From positions 1 to 37,500 of the forward strand of contig JACPXL010000029.1 of NCBI GenBank assembly GCA_016196555.1: DNA of 37,500 bases. The letters run 5' to 3'. Below the pieces are notes generated by a model. It ran no database searches. It saw nothing but the letters and a program-made list of their open reading frames with translations, and was not told the origin of the DNA. Of this stretch, positions 8,701 to 17,425 are shown piece after piece; positions within the stretch are counted from its first letter, which is position 1; each line of letters opens with the position of its first letter. The DNA is from Candidatus Omnitrophota bacterium. GTDB taxonomy: Bacteria; Omnitrophota; Omnitrophia; Omnitrophales; Aquincolibacteriaceae. A program made the translations under genes and the position numbers.

Positions 8701-11700
8701 ATGCGGCTTTTGGACGATTCAAACCGTAAAAATCAAATTACCGCTAAAAACCGCGAAATCGCCGGCCAGCATTTTTCTTATGAATATCTTGACGAGCGTT
8801 TAGCGGTTGCGATTGACACTGCGATCGCTAAACGCACTCAATCAAGCGATCATCTCATTCAGCAATACGATATACGCAGCGAAGATGCGAATGTCTTGTT
8901 GGAGAACTTGGAAGGTCTGAATAACGAAATAGAAGCTCTAAGCCGGGCTGGGCAGCAACAGCAAGGGGGAGAGCATGTCACGCGCGTTGCTTTAGTGAGG
9001 CTGCGGCGCGAGCGTTATGCGCCGGCAATCCGGAAGGCGCTTCAAAAACTTTCGGACAATCTCAGGCAGGAATTGCCGAGTCAGCGGGCGCTTATGCTGG
9101 CCATTGCAGAACGTTTGGGGGAACGTAAGCGTTTCGAAGAAAATGATTTTTTAATCAAACCTATTTGGAGATATCTCCGGGAGCATGACAGGTGGGATGT
9201 TATCGCCGGTGATAATGAAATTGTAAAATTATTGATTGCCCAGATGAAGAAAGAGGAAGCTTATCGCAATCGGCGCGAAACCTGGGTTTCCAAAAACGCG
9301 CCGGAATTACAGAACAACAACATTGTCTATTTTTCCGCAGAATACGGGCGAAAAAGCCTAAAAATTTACTCCGGCGGATTGGGAGTTCTTTCCGGCGATC
9401 ATTACAGCGGCGCCAGTGATTTCGGCCTAAAGTTTACGGCCATGGGACTGCTCTATAAGAAAGGATATTTTAAACAAAAACTCGGGGTGGACGGCCAGCA
9501 GCTCGTCGATTATGACTATCAAGGCATCAAATATGAAGATTTGCCTTTGCTTGAAGCTGGTGCCAACGGAGAAGAAATTATGATCGATATTCCGATGCCG
9601 GAAGCAGAGACTAATGTAAGGGCCAAGGTTTGGAAAGTGCTTTACGGAGAAACGGTTTTATATCTTTTAGATACTGACATAGATGGCAATAACCCGCATT
9701 GGCGTAAAATCACGGAGCGCCTTTATGAGAATGAGAATGGGAGTCATCAAAGAATGCAGCAATATTTTGCTCTCGGTGTCGGCGGCATGCTGGCACTTAA
9801 AAAACTTGGAATCGCTCAAGATAGTATTCATTTAAATGACGGGCATCCCTTTTTCACCGCCATGCAAGCCATTCGATTTGCGATGGATGAAGTCCCGGCA
9901 GAACACATTTGGGATAATTCAGAAGAAGGACAGATAAGATTCGAAATGGCTTTGGAAAAAGTCATGGCCAAAATCGTTTTTACCACCCATACGCCCATTG
10001 AAGCGGGCAATGAATCAGTGGAAGTGAACATCCTTCGCCCTTTCCTCGAGAAAATTTTTCCAAATAACCCTTATGCCGTCGACCGGTTACTCGCACTCGG
10101 GGATTATCACGGAAAATTTAGTCTGACCGTTTTTTCAATGCGAATCGCCCAGCACCGTAACGCGGTCAGCGAATTGCATGGGCATGTGGCGAGGAGAATG
10201 TGGCAGCATCTTTTCCCCGGGATGAAACTTGAAGAGGTTCCCATTGATCATGTTGTCAATGCTGTTCATCGAGAAAGCTGGCAAGCTCAGGAAATAGAAA
10301 AAGTATCTTCCGCCGTTTGGCAAGATGAGGGACTTGTTCGGAAAATGCAGGCGCCCCCGACAACATGGCAAGAAGATTTGGCCAGCGATGAGTGGGCCGA
10401 TGAAAATATTCCTATTGATTCGGAAGAGCTTTGGCAGGCTCACATCAAAAGAAAAGACGAGCTTATAAAAGAGATCATACGACGCAAAGAAAAAGCAGGC
10501 GTTATTAAAGATGATCTCGATTATTTCAAGGAGTTTAAATCAGAGGTTTTGACGCTAGGGTATGCCCGCCGATTCATTGAATATAAACGCGCCCTTCTCA
10601 TTCTGCGAAATCTCGACCGATTAGAAGCGATTGCCAAAAGGACCGGCAAACCCCTTCAAATTATTTTTGCCGGAAAAGCCCATCGGGCGGATGAAAAAGG
10701 CCAAGCTCTTATTGAAGAGCTTCATAAAAAAGCAAAAGACCTTCGCCAAAGAGGTAATTTCGTAAAAATTGCTTTTATCGAAGAATACAACATTGAACTT
10801 GCCCGTTATCTTGAGTCCGGTGTCGACGTTTGGCTCAATTCTCCCATTCGTCCGCGCGAAGCTTCCGGCACAAGCGGCATGAAAGCGGCCATGAATGGCG
10901 TCCTTAATTTAAGCACGAAGGACGGCTGGGTCACGGAAGGGATTATTCACGGAGTCAACGGCTGGCTTTATGGAGTGGAAGGCGTTGAGCGGAATGATTT
11001 TGCTGATATGGAAGCTTTATACGCACAACTTGATGAAGTGGCAGGCCTTTATTATCAGGATGGCCGGCAGCAATGGAAACGCATGATGAAAAAGGCGATT
11101 GTTTCCAGCGCGTATTATTTCGGCATGGAAAGAATGTTAATCGATTATTCGAAAAAAATGTATCAACCTGCAGCAGCTTCTTCAAAAGCCATGACCTGGC
11201 AAAAGGCAGAGGAAAGGGCAAGATGGAGAATGAACAATAAAAAGAATTTGCGCCGGCTTGCATCAGGAGATGCAAGGCCCGAGATTGAATCCGCCGAAGT
11301 TTCAAAAAATTTAGTTTTAGGCCAGGAGCATGAGATTTCCGTAGAAGTTGATTTTCACAACAGCTCCCCCGACACCCATGCGGCGGATTTATTTTTTGAG
11401 CCGGAACAGGATGCGCATGTGGAGAAAGAAAATCGCCGGATTTCGCAAACCGCGCGTTTAAAGCGAACGATCCCTTTGTCCGGCAGCCGTTACCGTTTTA
11501 TTTTTGCAGTGACACCGGAATTTACCGGCCGTCACTATCTTCATATTCGAGTTGCGCCTAAGGACCAAATTTCTTGGGAAAATTCGGCAGAACTTGCTGA
11601 TGCAACGAAATGGCTTCATCCTAAAGAGCCAGTTTATGTGTGGCAATTGAATATACTGCAATTTCGTGCCAATTATGTTAAGGACCAAAGACCTGTGGAG

Positions 11701-14700
11701 GAAGGATTGCCATTTTGGATACAGCTTCCGCCCGGAGTTCAACCTTCCGAAGTTCTTTGGGCTTCTGCAAGGACAGCAGACGGACAAAACGGATCATGGG
11801 CCAGCCGGGCCATTCCCATGCAGCTCATTCCAGGGGCAGAAAATTTATGGGGAGTGGTTGTTTCTAGAAAAGAATTCTTAGACTATGGGCCTTATGATTT
11901 TAAATTCATTGTGAGATTTGCCGATGGCAGAAAAGAAGAATGGCTGCCCGGTTCTTATCCCATCAATTCCAAAACACATAATGCGCATCTTCATATTCAT
12001 GCAGAAGATCCTTCCATGCATCGATCGAAAGTCATCGCTATTTTAGATGCAATGAGCCGAGACCCTGGGGTTAGAGTGCCGGCTTATGTTGCTTCAGATG
12101 CTGCGGCCCCTTCTGCGGAATCCATGAATCCTATGGAACTTGGCCCGCAGGCCATTCAAGTGCTTTTGAATACGCAAGATGAAGGGCCAGACGAATATAA
12201 TGGTTTTGCTTTTAGCAAAGGAGAGGGAGAGGGAAATTATGCCATTCAAAAAAGTAAATCGGGCTTTTTGGGATTTTTGGAAGGATACCGCCGATTAGCT
12301 GAAAGGCCGGATGAACTTAATACGAGCCTTCTTTATCACGCTAAAAATACGGACGGGGGAAATAGACCTTCAGGCGATATTCCTTATTATTTGCTCAACG
12401 TCATTTTTAAAGACACTTACTTGCCATCGCTTACCGGAGTTATTGCCGAAATTAGGGAAGTTTCTGAAAAAATGGCCCGCCCAGAAACCACAGATGAACA
12501 AAAAATAGCTTACACTAAAGAACTTTTAGATTATCTGGTCGCTTTCGCGCAAGGCCTTGCCTGGCAACTCACCATTGATTACGCAAAAAATGTGGAATAT
12601 GAAGGGGATGGGAAAATAAAAAGGGCCGTGGATGCTTTACAGCATCCCTCTCAAGGTAGGTTTCTACGCTGGCATTTAATTCATTTCTTAGACAATCATC
12701 ATGCGGAAAAATTGCAGACAACAGACGGTGAAGACGTTTATGCCTATGCCATTCCCTATGCTTTATTCGGCATACGTGCGCCGGATGGAGGCAATGCATT
12801 GCTTCTTATTAATATAAGAAAGCAGGTTTCTATTGTTGAGGGTGCCGAGAAGGCCGATTCTAATGTCAGATCCATAGGAATGAAAAAAGTATTAGGAGAG
12901 AGGCTTTGGGCACGAGAAGGAGGTTTTTTGCAAGAACGCAGTATCCCTAAAACAGCCAAAGAAGGAAAAAAAGGAGGAAGAATAGGACAAAAAGAAGTCG
13001 CAGACTTTAAAGGAACAACCCATCGCGTGAATATTCCCGGGAAACTTACCAGCGATGCTCCGGGGCCCATCAATTTAGAAATTTTAGGGTATGATTCCGC
13101 GGAGCCTGATCTCATGGAAGCTTACATTCAAGCGGCGATTAAAGGCCGGGATCATCCTACAGATTGGAGTGCGGCGCCCGAAGAATTGATTACCCGGCAA
13201 ATTACAGCATCGCTTGATAACGGCAAGGTCGCAGAAAGAACCAAAAGACTTTTAGATGAGATTGTAGGATTAGGGGCTTCGGCCGCTCGGGAGCGTTTTG
13301 GGGCAGATAACATTCCGGTGATTATGGCACTTATCGGAGCGATTGCACCCGATCGTTTAAATTCCATGCAAGATTGGCACCGTACTACTTATGACCATTG
13401 GAAGACTTTTTACGCGAGGGGAAATAATCGGGAAATTTTTGAACAGGGAACATTAACCATTATTCCTACAAGAACCACACGGGCTTTTATCATCAAACGA
13501 AGTCTCAATGGCCGTAATCGTTTTATTCTTATTCATCTAGCAAGAATCGAACAATTCGATTCCTCCGATGAAAAAACCAGCATTACGACGACAGAAATTG
13601 GAGCTTTGGATTTGGGTTCAGACCGTAATAAAAAGCATCAAGTTCAGAATGAATTTACCGGGCGTTTATATGCGCATGAGCATACCCATGAATCACTGAC
13701 TAGAACCGTTGATGAAGGCGGCGGCTGGCATTTGCGTGTTGGCAAAGACCGTTATCAGGGACTTAGCTGGGAAGATGCCGAAGTAAAAGCGGAAGGGGCC
13801 AGGCATAAGCTTGGTGATTTAACGGTTGAGGTCAATATAGAAGACCTTGGGACGAAGCAGGTTCAAAGCGAGAGCGAGGACCAGCCCGATACATTCTCAA
13901 GCCACGATAGTTTTGAACATTTTTTAGAAATTCTTCCTGATTTAGCCAATGCCGGAATCGGAAAAATGTATCTCACATGGCTTTATCAAATGAGCGAAAG
14001 CTCAACTAGAATTCATACCGGGAGAGACGGAGACCTCAACTTTATTACTGTCGATCGGAGGCGGGTAACAGTCAAGGGATGGAATTATCCCGGCAAAAGA
14101 TTGGAAACGACTTTACCCAATGGCCGGAGGGCAATTCTTCAGGATGATGCCGGCAATCCTTTTTCTATTATGATTGATCCTGAAACCGGTCTTCCCCGCC
14201 TAAATCCCCATATTTTTAAACCGGGCCAAGAAGGAGTTGATCAGTTAAAAATGCTCATTGAGAGACTTCACGCCATCGGCATCAAAGCTATTTTGGATTT
14301 TATTCCTTGGCTTGCTCCGGATGCAATCAATGAAAAAAATTATAAATGGACTTTATATAAAGAACTCGATGAACCAGCAGATAAAGAAGAGTGGGCTACG
14401 GCAGTCGAAGATAGCACAGAAGATATGTTTATTGTGAATCGATTGGCCAGGAATTCAGGTTATTTTGCTGTTCGTATTACAGAGGAGGGGAAAGAAAGAG
14501 TAATTTTGGTAAAACATTTTCGCGGGGAAAATATCGATCAGGCCATACTCAACCCTTTTCATGAAGAAGTCAGGGATTATTATTTTAAGTATTTAAAATT
14601 TTTGGTGGATTTGGGCGTCGATGAAGTCAGGGTGGATTTGGCCGCAGAACTTCTTAACGCAAAAGTAAGAGGTGCTGTGGAGGATCCTTCTTTGGCGATT

Positions 14701-16629
14701 AACAAAAAGCCGGAACACGAGGCGCATCGTTTTCGGGAAAATGACGAACTTTGGAGTCATTTGATTAAGCGGGTAAAGGATTATGCTGGGGAAAAACAAC
14801 AAGACTTTAAATTTATTATGGAAGCTTATAAAGATGAATACGGCTCGAACTGGCCGCGTGAAAAATTAGAAGAGCTGGGGGCCGACTCGCTTTATTACAA
14901 AGAAGTTTTCGACGAATATTTTAATCTTGAGAGACGATCATCGGGCGCTTCGCCGGCCAAGCTGTCGGATCAATTGAAGTATGCTTTTGATGTCCGGTAT
15001 AGCAAACGATTCATTATTTTTGGGTCTAATTTTGATGAAATGTCCATGGATGACATTGGCGGCGCCAAAGAAGCCATGCTCATGAAATTGTTTTTTTATG
15101 CCAATGCAGGTGTTCCCACCATGATTGCATTGAGAGATTTAATGGATGTGGGTCTTTTTCGAACCCTTCCTGGCGGCGAGATTAATCCATCAACCCATCT
15201 TCCGGATCTTTACAAACCGAGCGCCCATTCCTGGGAGGCTGATCCGGCAAGAATGTGGGACCGCTCAATATGGGAAGAAGATAATGATCCTAATTTTCCG
15301 CGGCGCGGACTCAGAAAAATTATTCGAGAAAGCCGCTGGCTGGCGCTTCTTCATCAATTTACCCATTCTTTAGCTGAAAAAGGGGAAGATTTTATAATTC
15401 ATCAATTGGGCACAAGCGATGGAAATGTGATGAGCGCCATGGCGCAAAGAGAACCGGAACAGCCCAAGCGCTGGAAAATTATAGTCAGCCGTCATAATTT
15501 GAATGATCAGGACACGTTTCCTGTGTCGGTTGATTTGCCGCATGAATTACGGACGGATGATGGAAATCATGTGGAAGCCATTGACGATATGACAGGACAA
15601 AAATTAAAAATTGAACATGGCAAAATTTGGCTGAATCTTGGCCCGGGTCCGCATAAGGCGGGAAGATTTATCAGCATTAGACCGATGACTCTTGCCGGTT
15701 CTGAGATGCGAGTCATTGATCATTCCTCACGTTTGGTGCTGCGGGCGCTTGCGACCAGGAAACTCAGCCGCAGTGAAGCGCGAATGGTAGCGGCATTGGG
15801 TGAACAAAATCGATTAGACGCATTAGAAACCGCGGCGCGAAAAAAAGCGGCTTCACCCCATATTTTCCGGCAATTTTTGCGGCGCCGAAACATTCTCGGA
15901 TTTGATTCCCCCGAAATTCAGCAGGCTTTCGAGGTCGAGGGATTTCTTTCTCGGCCGGATTATGAAGGACAAATGGATCAGGCCATGCAAATGCTTAAAA
16001 ATAAAATGATTCGCCGGGCGATAAAATCTTTAAACAAAAATCCCAAAGGCCGTTTGAATTATGCCGCCGTGTTTTCTCTGCTCGAAGCCGACGGAAAAAC
16101 CCTCGACTGGCTTTGGAATTATGTAGAAATCATTCAAGCCGTTAAAAAAATGGCGAAAAGCAAATTTCCTCACGCTAAGGTGGAAGGCAATATTCAATTT
16201 TTAATGCAATCTTCACAAATGCAAAGCGAGGCATTTAAGCGGTTTGCTTCTCGCGTAGACCGCTCGAATGAAGCGAAGAGAATCAATTTAGATGACGATG
16301 ATGCCATGGCCAGGCTCGAAAAATATTTGCGCGACAATAAAAGCGCTTTGATTTACGGCTTCGACAGACTGGCTGACAAATTAGCTGATTCGAAGTATCG
16401 GATTCGCATTGTTAAATCCCAAATTCCCATGTTTTTGGCGCTCCCGGCGGAAGGACTCATGACAAGCCATTTGGCTGCGGATGAGCAAGGCGTTAACGCT
16501 GAAAGCATTTTCAAAGTCCTCGAAGTCCTCCCCGATATGATGGTTTGGAACCGGAATTTTTTCGAAATCACTACCGAAGCCCTGCAGTTAATCGACCTTA
16601 TTCAGAGAAAAATCTCGACTTACGCGTAA
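5737..16629 (+). CDS. Giant secreted multidomain alpha-glucan enzyme (GT4, phosphorylase, GH13)
   Basis: About 3630 residues in one frame. No ATG, GTG or TTG occurs between the in-frame stop at 5704 and a TTG at 6160, yet this stretch is clearly protein. CTG at 5737 is therefore the likely start: it sits nine bases after GGAG and opens a signal-like peptide (RKLISSVLIFCFTLVSI). Modules in order: residues 60-420, ChaN/TraB-like (QNAHAIPDAQ, IALEG, GGFH345); 524-527, linker SEMR; 555-1035, GT4 glycosyltransferase with E917 and D925; 1190-1820, alpha-glucan phosphorylase with FSAEYG and GTSGMK, where K1716 is the PLP lysine; 1845-2100, beta-sandwiches; 2100-2700, unclear, possibly a decayed amylase (FLDNHH near 2319); 2720-3150, GH13 barrel with R2965/D2967, E3029 and D3100; 3210-3320, beta domain; second SEMR 3322-3325; helical tail. 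The modules imply alpha-glucan breakdown or remodelling at the envelope. Modules are well supported; the overall role is inferred. Confidence 0.88.
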   Translation: MRKLISSVLIFCFTLVSISPTSFSFSSESPESAKKTEQEILFPLELPQELGSVEAVYKGKSARPVILLQNAHAIPDAQKSLARLVEYFSEHHGIHQIALEGSSEKLDAAFLRSFPEKEKLRTVLETYLDRGEISGAAAAAFLAEKPAHYFGIESRPLYEKGIDLFLESLAKEPELVEKLDFLQKEIDRQKKEFYPAPLWKFDRKWKALEKNKIEFAEFLSFLKRFGGINLEKWETMQHDVLWKKITAYHEQIKNHFLNTKTLKALAKKDEILNLTGKLMRLELTREEWEKLELAGDKLPFDSNKLKTQQNFYRNAMAREKVMLENWARKIPDTSQTSMIVAGGFHMEGFRQTFEKNKTSYILISPAIEDLPRDIRYREFMRGEVSWKNYFKIKNGRVDLYEAFTRATRDRLLAEGRQWLKPWRDNIIRILAAEKRLGEAKQYTRLIDEILAPQIDSTQIKTLKTQWLNEVDRFFDGLKNLQDKNQLSTPNIMRLAHQPTAEFPYAVPAGTVPARWLAAKTMAASEMRIAAAPGAALNPAVAVELTPLQQLAASAGGGLRIGFIAAKAGGPDGVSREMENWARVLRRAGHSIHALVADGEMVLEEVEGQEPVISGQLPPVARYDSEDNQKVLAAFPNLPPSTRYSRIEELRASQLSDTALDTLIMGQSEIIRDSIKNWVRLNKIDVLIIENLNVLPEAFLLSVGVKRAIGDLPTPVIFHNYYDPSYLESDDFKDFPPGLQHHLRDKFPPQSTDVFHTVLSEKAQGEFRAAFPGIPAEEISADVIYNVQDFKNPPPPDDYTQSFRADLGFAEDDIIFAFPSRLIFRKGLDFALQLIKNISNPKVKLLLMEEEGDENYRTSIQRYIAELGLVDRVRFMKDRSGVNRLGLKRSPPGAPVKIYTADDVYRVASVVLYPSQEENFGAPILDAIRAGLPVVVYKYQVFKDEIRKEGMTFFYFPTITSNPPEPKRLRRALGGSKNQERFKTLASEIMRLLDDSNRKNQITAKNREIAGQHFSYEYLDERLAVAIDTAIAKRTQSSDHLIQQYDIRSEDANVLLENLEGLNNEIEALSRAGQQQQGGEHVTRVALVRLRRERYAPAIRKALQKLSDNLRQELPSQRALMLAIAERLGERKRFEENDFLIKPIWRYLREHDRWDVIAGDNEIVKLLIAQMKKEEAYRNRRETWVSKNAPELQNNNIVYFSAEYGRKSLKIYSGGLGVLSGDHYSGASDFGLKFTAMGLLYKKGYFKQKLGVDGQQLVDYDYQGIKYEDLPLLEAGANGEEIMIDIPMPEAETNVRAKVWKVLYGETVLYLLDTDIDGNNPHWRKITERLYENENGSHQRMQQYFALGVGGMLALKKLGIAQDSIHLNDGHPFFTAMQAIRFAMDEVPAEHIWDNSEEGQIRFEMALEKVMAKIVFTTHTPIEAGNESVEVNILRPFLEKIFPNNPYAVDRLLALGDYHGKFSLTVFSMRIAQHRNAVSELHGHVARRMWQHLFPGMKLEEVPIDHVVNAVHRESWQAQEIEKVSSAVWQDEGLVRKMQAPPTTWQEDLASDEWADENIPIDSEELWQAHIKRKDELIKEIIRRKEKAGVIKDDLDYFKEFKSEVLTLGYARRFIEYKRALLILRNLDRLEAIAKRTGKPLQIIFAGKAHRADEKGQALIEELHKKAKDLRQRGNFVKIAFIEEYNIELARYLESGVDVWLNSPIRPREASGTSGMKAAMNGVLNLSTKDGWVTEGIIHGVNGWLYGVEGVERNDFADMEALYAQLDEVAGLYYQDGRQQWKRMMKKAIVSSAYYFGMERMLIDYSKKMYQPAAASSKAMTWQKAEERARWRMNNKKNLRRLASGDARPEIESAEVSKNLVLGQEHEISVEVDFHNSSPDTHAADLFFEPEQDAHVEKENRRISQTARLKRTIPLSGSRYRFIFAVTPEFTGRHYLHIRVAPKDQISWENSAELADATKWLHPKEPVYVWQLNILQFRANYVKDQRPVEEGLPFWIQLPPGVQPSEVLWASARTADGQNGSWASRAIPMQLIPGAENLWGVVVSRKEFLDYGPYDFKFIVRFADGRKEEWLPGSYPINSKTHNAHLHIHAEDPSMHRSKVIAILDAMSRDPGVRVPAYVASDAAAPSAESMNPMELGPQAIQVLLNTQDEGPDEYNGFAFSKGEGEGNYAIQKSKSGFLGFLEGYRRLAERPDELNTSLLYHAKNTDGGNRPSGDIPYYLLNVIFKDTYLPSLTGVIAEIREVSEKMARPETTDEQKIAYTKELLDYLVAFAQGLAWQLTIDYAKNVEYEGDGKIKRAVDALQHPSQGRFLRWHLIHFLDNHHAEKLQTTDGEDVYAYAIPYALFGIRAPDGGNALLLINIRKQVSIVEGAEKADSNVRSIGMKKVLGERLWAREGGFLQERSIPKTAKEGKKGGRIGQKEVADFKGTTHRVNIPGKLTSDAPGPINLEILGYDSAEPDLMEAYIQAAIKGRDHPTDWSAAPEELITRQITASLDNGKVAERTKRLLDEIVGLGASAARERFGADNIPVIMALIGAIAPDRLNSMQDWHRTTYDHWKTFYARGNNREIFEQGTLTIIPTRTTRAFIIKRSLNGRNRFILIHLARIEQFDSSDEKTSITTTEIGALDLGSDRNKKHQVQNEFTGRLYAHEHTHESLTRTVDEGGGWHLRVGKDRYQGLSWEDAEVKAEGARHKLGDLTVEVNIEDLGTKQVQSESEDQPDTFSSHDSFEHFLEILPDLANAGIGKMYLTWLYQMSESSTRIHTGRDGDLNFITVDRRRVTVKGWNYPGKRLETTLPNGRRAILQDDAGNPFSIMIDPETGLPRLNPHIFKPGQEGVDQLKMLIERLHAIGIKAILDFIPWLAPDAINEKNYKWTLYKELDEPADKEEWATAVEDSTEDMFIVNRLARNSGYFAVRITEEGKERVILVKHFRGENIDQAILNPFHEEVRDYYFKYLKFLVDLGVDEVRVDLAAELLNAKVRGAVEDPSLAINKKPEHEAHRFRENDELWSHLIKRVKDYAGEKQQDFKFIMEAYKDEYGSNWPREKLEELGADSLYYKEVFDEYFNLERRSSGASPAKLSDQLKYAFDVRYSKRFIIFGSNFDEMSMDDIGGAKEAMLMKLFFYANAGVPTMIALRDLMDVGLFRTLPGGEINPSTHLPDLYKPSAHSWEADPARMWDRSIWEEDNDPNFPRRGLRKIIRESRWLALLHQFTHSLAEKGEDFIIHQLGTSDGNVMSAMAQREPEQPKRWKIIVSRHNLNDQDTFPVSVDLPHELRTDDGNHVEAIDDMTGQKLKIEHGKIWLNLGPGPHKAGRFISIRPMTLAGSEMRVIDHSSRLVLRALATRKLSRSEARMVAALGEQNRLDALETAARKKAASPHIFRQFLRRRNILGFDSPEIQQAFEVEGFLSRPDYEGQMDQAMQMLKNKMIRRAIKSLNKNPKGRLNYAAVFSLLEADGKTLDWLWNYVEIIQAVKKMAKSKFPHAKVEGNIQFLMQSSQMQSEAFKRFASRVDRSNEAKRINLDDDDAMARLEKYLRDNKSALIYGFDRLADKLADSKYRIRIVKSQIPMFLALPAEGLMTSHLAADEQGVNAESIFKVLEVLPDMMVWNRNFFEITTEALQLIDLIQRKISTYA

Positions 16630-16658
16630 TTGACAAAGCTCGATTTTGCGTCAATAAT
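16630..16658 (+). promoter_or_regulatory. Promoter for cysE, leaderless arrangement
   Basis: TTGACA (16630-16635), 17 bases, AATAAT (16653-16658). It begins immediately after the stop of the giant gene. The ATG of cysE is eight bases beyond the -10 box, so the transcript should start at or within two bases of the ATG. There is no ribosome-binding site. Confidence 0.65.
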
Positions 16659-16666
16659 CTTGGCCC

Positions 16667-17350
16667 ATGAACCCCTTTTATTCCATTTACCGCGATTTCA
16701 AAGCCTGCTTTGAACGGGATCCGGCTGCCCGTACCCCGCTTGGATTTTTGGAAGTTATTTTCCTTTATCCGGGATTTCATGCGGCCATCGCTCACCGCAT
16801 CAATCACTTTCTTTATCGATTGAGAATCCCTTTTGTGCCGCGGCTCTTGTCACAGCTTGTGAGATTCTTTACGGGTGTCGAAATTCATCCGGGCGCAACC
16901 ATCGGCCCCGGACTTTTTATTGATCATGGCATGGGCGTTGTGATTGGAGAAACCAGTATTGTCGGAGCCAATGTCACTCTCTATCAAGGGGTTACTTTGG
17001 GAGGGACAGGGACGCAGCGGGGAAAGCGTCATCCTACTCTCGGAGATAATGTGGTGGTGGGCGCCGGAGCCAAAGTTCTTGGAAATATTAGACTTGGAAA
17101 TAATGTCAAAGTAGGCGCCGGTTCGGTGGTGGTACATCCTGTTCCGGATCATTGCACGGTGGTGGGTGTTCCAGCCGAAATTGTACGTAAGGAAGGGCGC
17201 CGCATATCCCCAATTGACCTGGACCATGGGGATTTGCCCGATCCGGTGAAGGCTTTGAAGAACCGTATCCGCTTTTTGCAGAAAGAGATAGAATCCCTCG
17301 AAGACCATATCAAAAACCAGCAAGACCCTAAAAAAAGTACCCCCTCCTAA
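16667..17350 (+). CDS. cysE: Serine O-acetyltransferase
   Basis: Makes O-acetylserine from L-serine and acetyl-CoA, the first step of cysteine synthesis, in the cytoplasm. The 227-residue protein has the short helical N-terminal domain of the CysE short form. It is followed by the left-handed beta-helix of hexapeptide repeats (VEIHPGATIGPGLFIDHGMG, then VIGETSIVGANVTLYQG). The active-site region has DHGMGVVIGE and the loop GGTGTQRGKRHPTLGD. The hydrophobic stretch LGFLEVIFLYPGFHAAIAHR and the C-terminal VVGVPAEIVRK are typical. It has its own promoter and no Shine-Dalgarno sequence, so a leaderless mRNA is likely. A hairpin follows the stop. Confidence 0.96.
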   Translation: MNPFYSIYRDFKACFERDPAARTPLGFLEVIFLYPGFHAAIAHRINHFLYRLRIPFVPRLLSQLVRFFTGVEIHPGATIGPGLFIDHGMGVVIGETSIVGANVTLYQGVTLGGTGTQRGKRHPTLGDNVVVGAGAKVLGNIRLGNNVKVGAGSVVVHPVPDHCTVVGVPAEIVRKEGRRISPIDLDHGDLPDPVKALKNRIRFLQKEIESLEDHIKNQQDPKKSTPS

Positions 17351-17390
17351 CCCCTAATTTAGCAATAACTTACAATATTGTTATTGGGGC
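17351..17390. other. Hairpin after cysE
   Basis: CAATAAC (17363-17369) pairs with GTTATTG (17380-17386) around a 10-base loop, and outer CCCC/GGGG bases can extend it. No T-run follows, so it may be an mRNA-stabilising or weak termination structure and not a clear intrinsic terminator. Confidence 0.45.
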
Positions 17391-17396
17391 CTTCCT

Positions 17397-17425
17397 TTGA
17401 CTCCCACCCTTTATCATGCTAGGCT
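17397..17425 (+). promoter_or_regulatory. Candidate promoter for the small membrane protein pair
   Basis: TTGACT (17397-17402), 17 bases, TAGGCT (17420-17425). The -35 is good, the -10 mediocre. It would produce a leader of roughly 230 nt before the first small gene. Confidence 0.4.
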
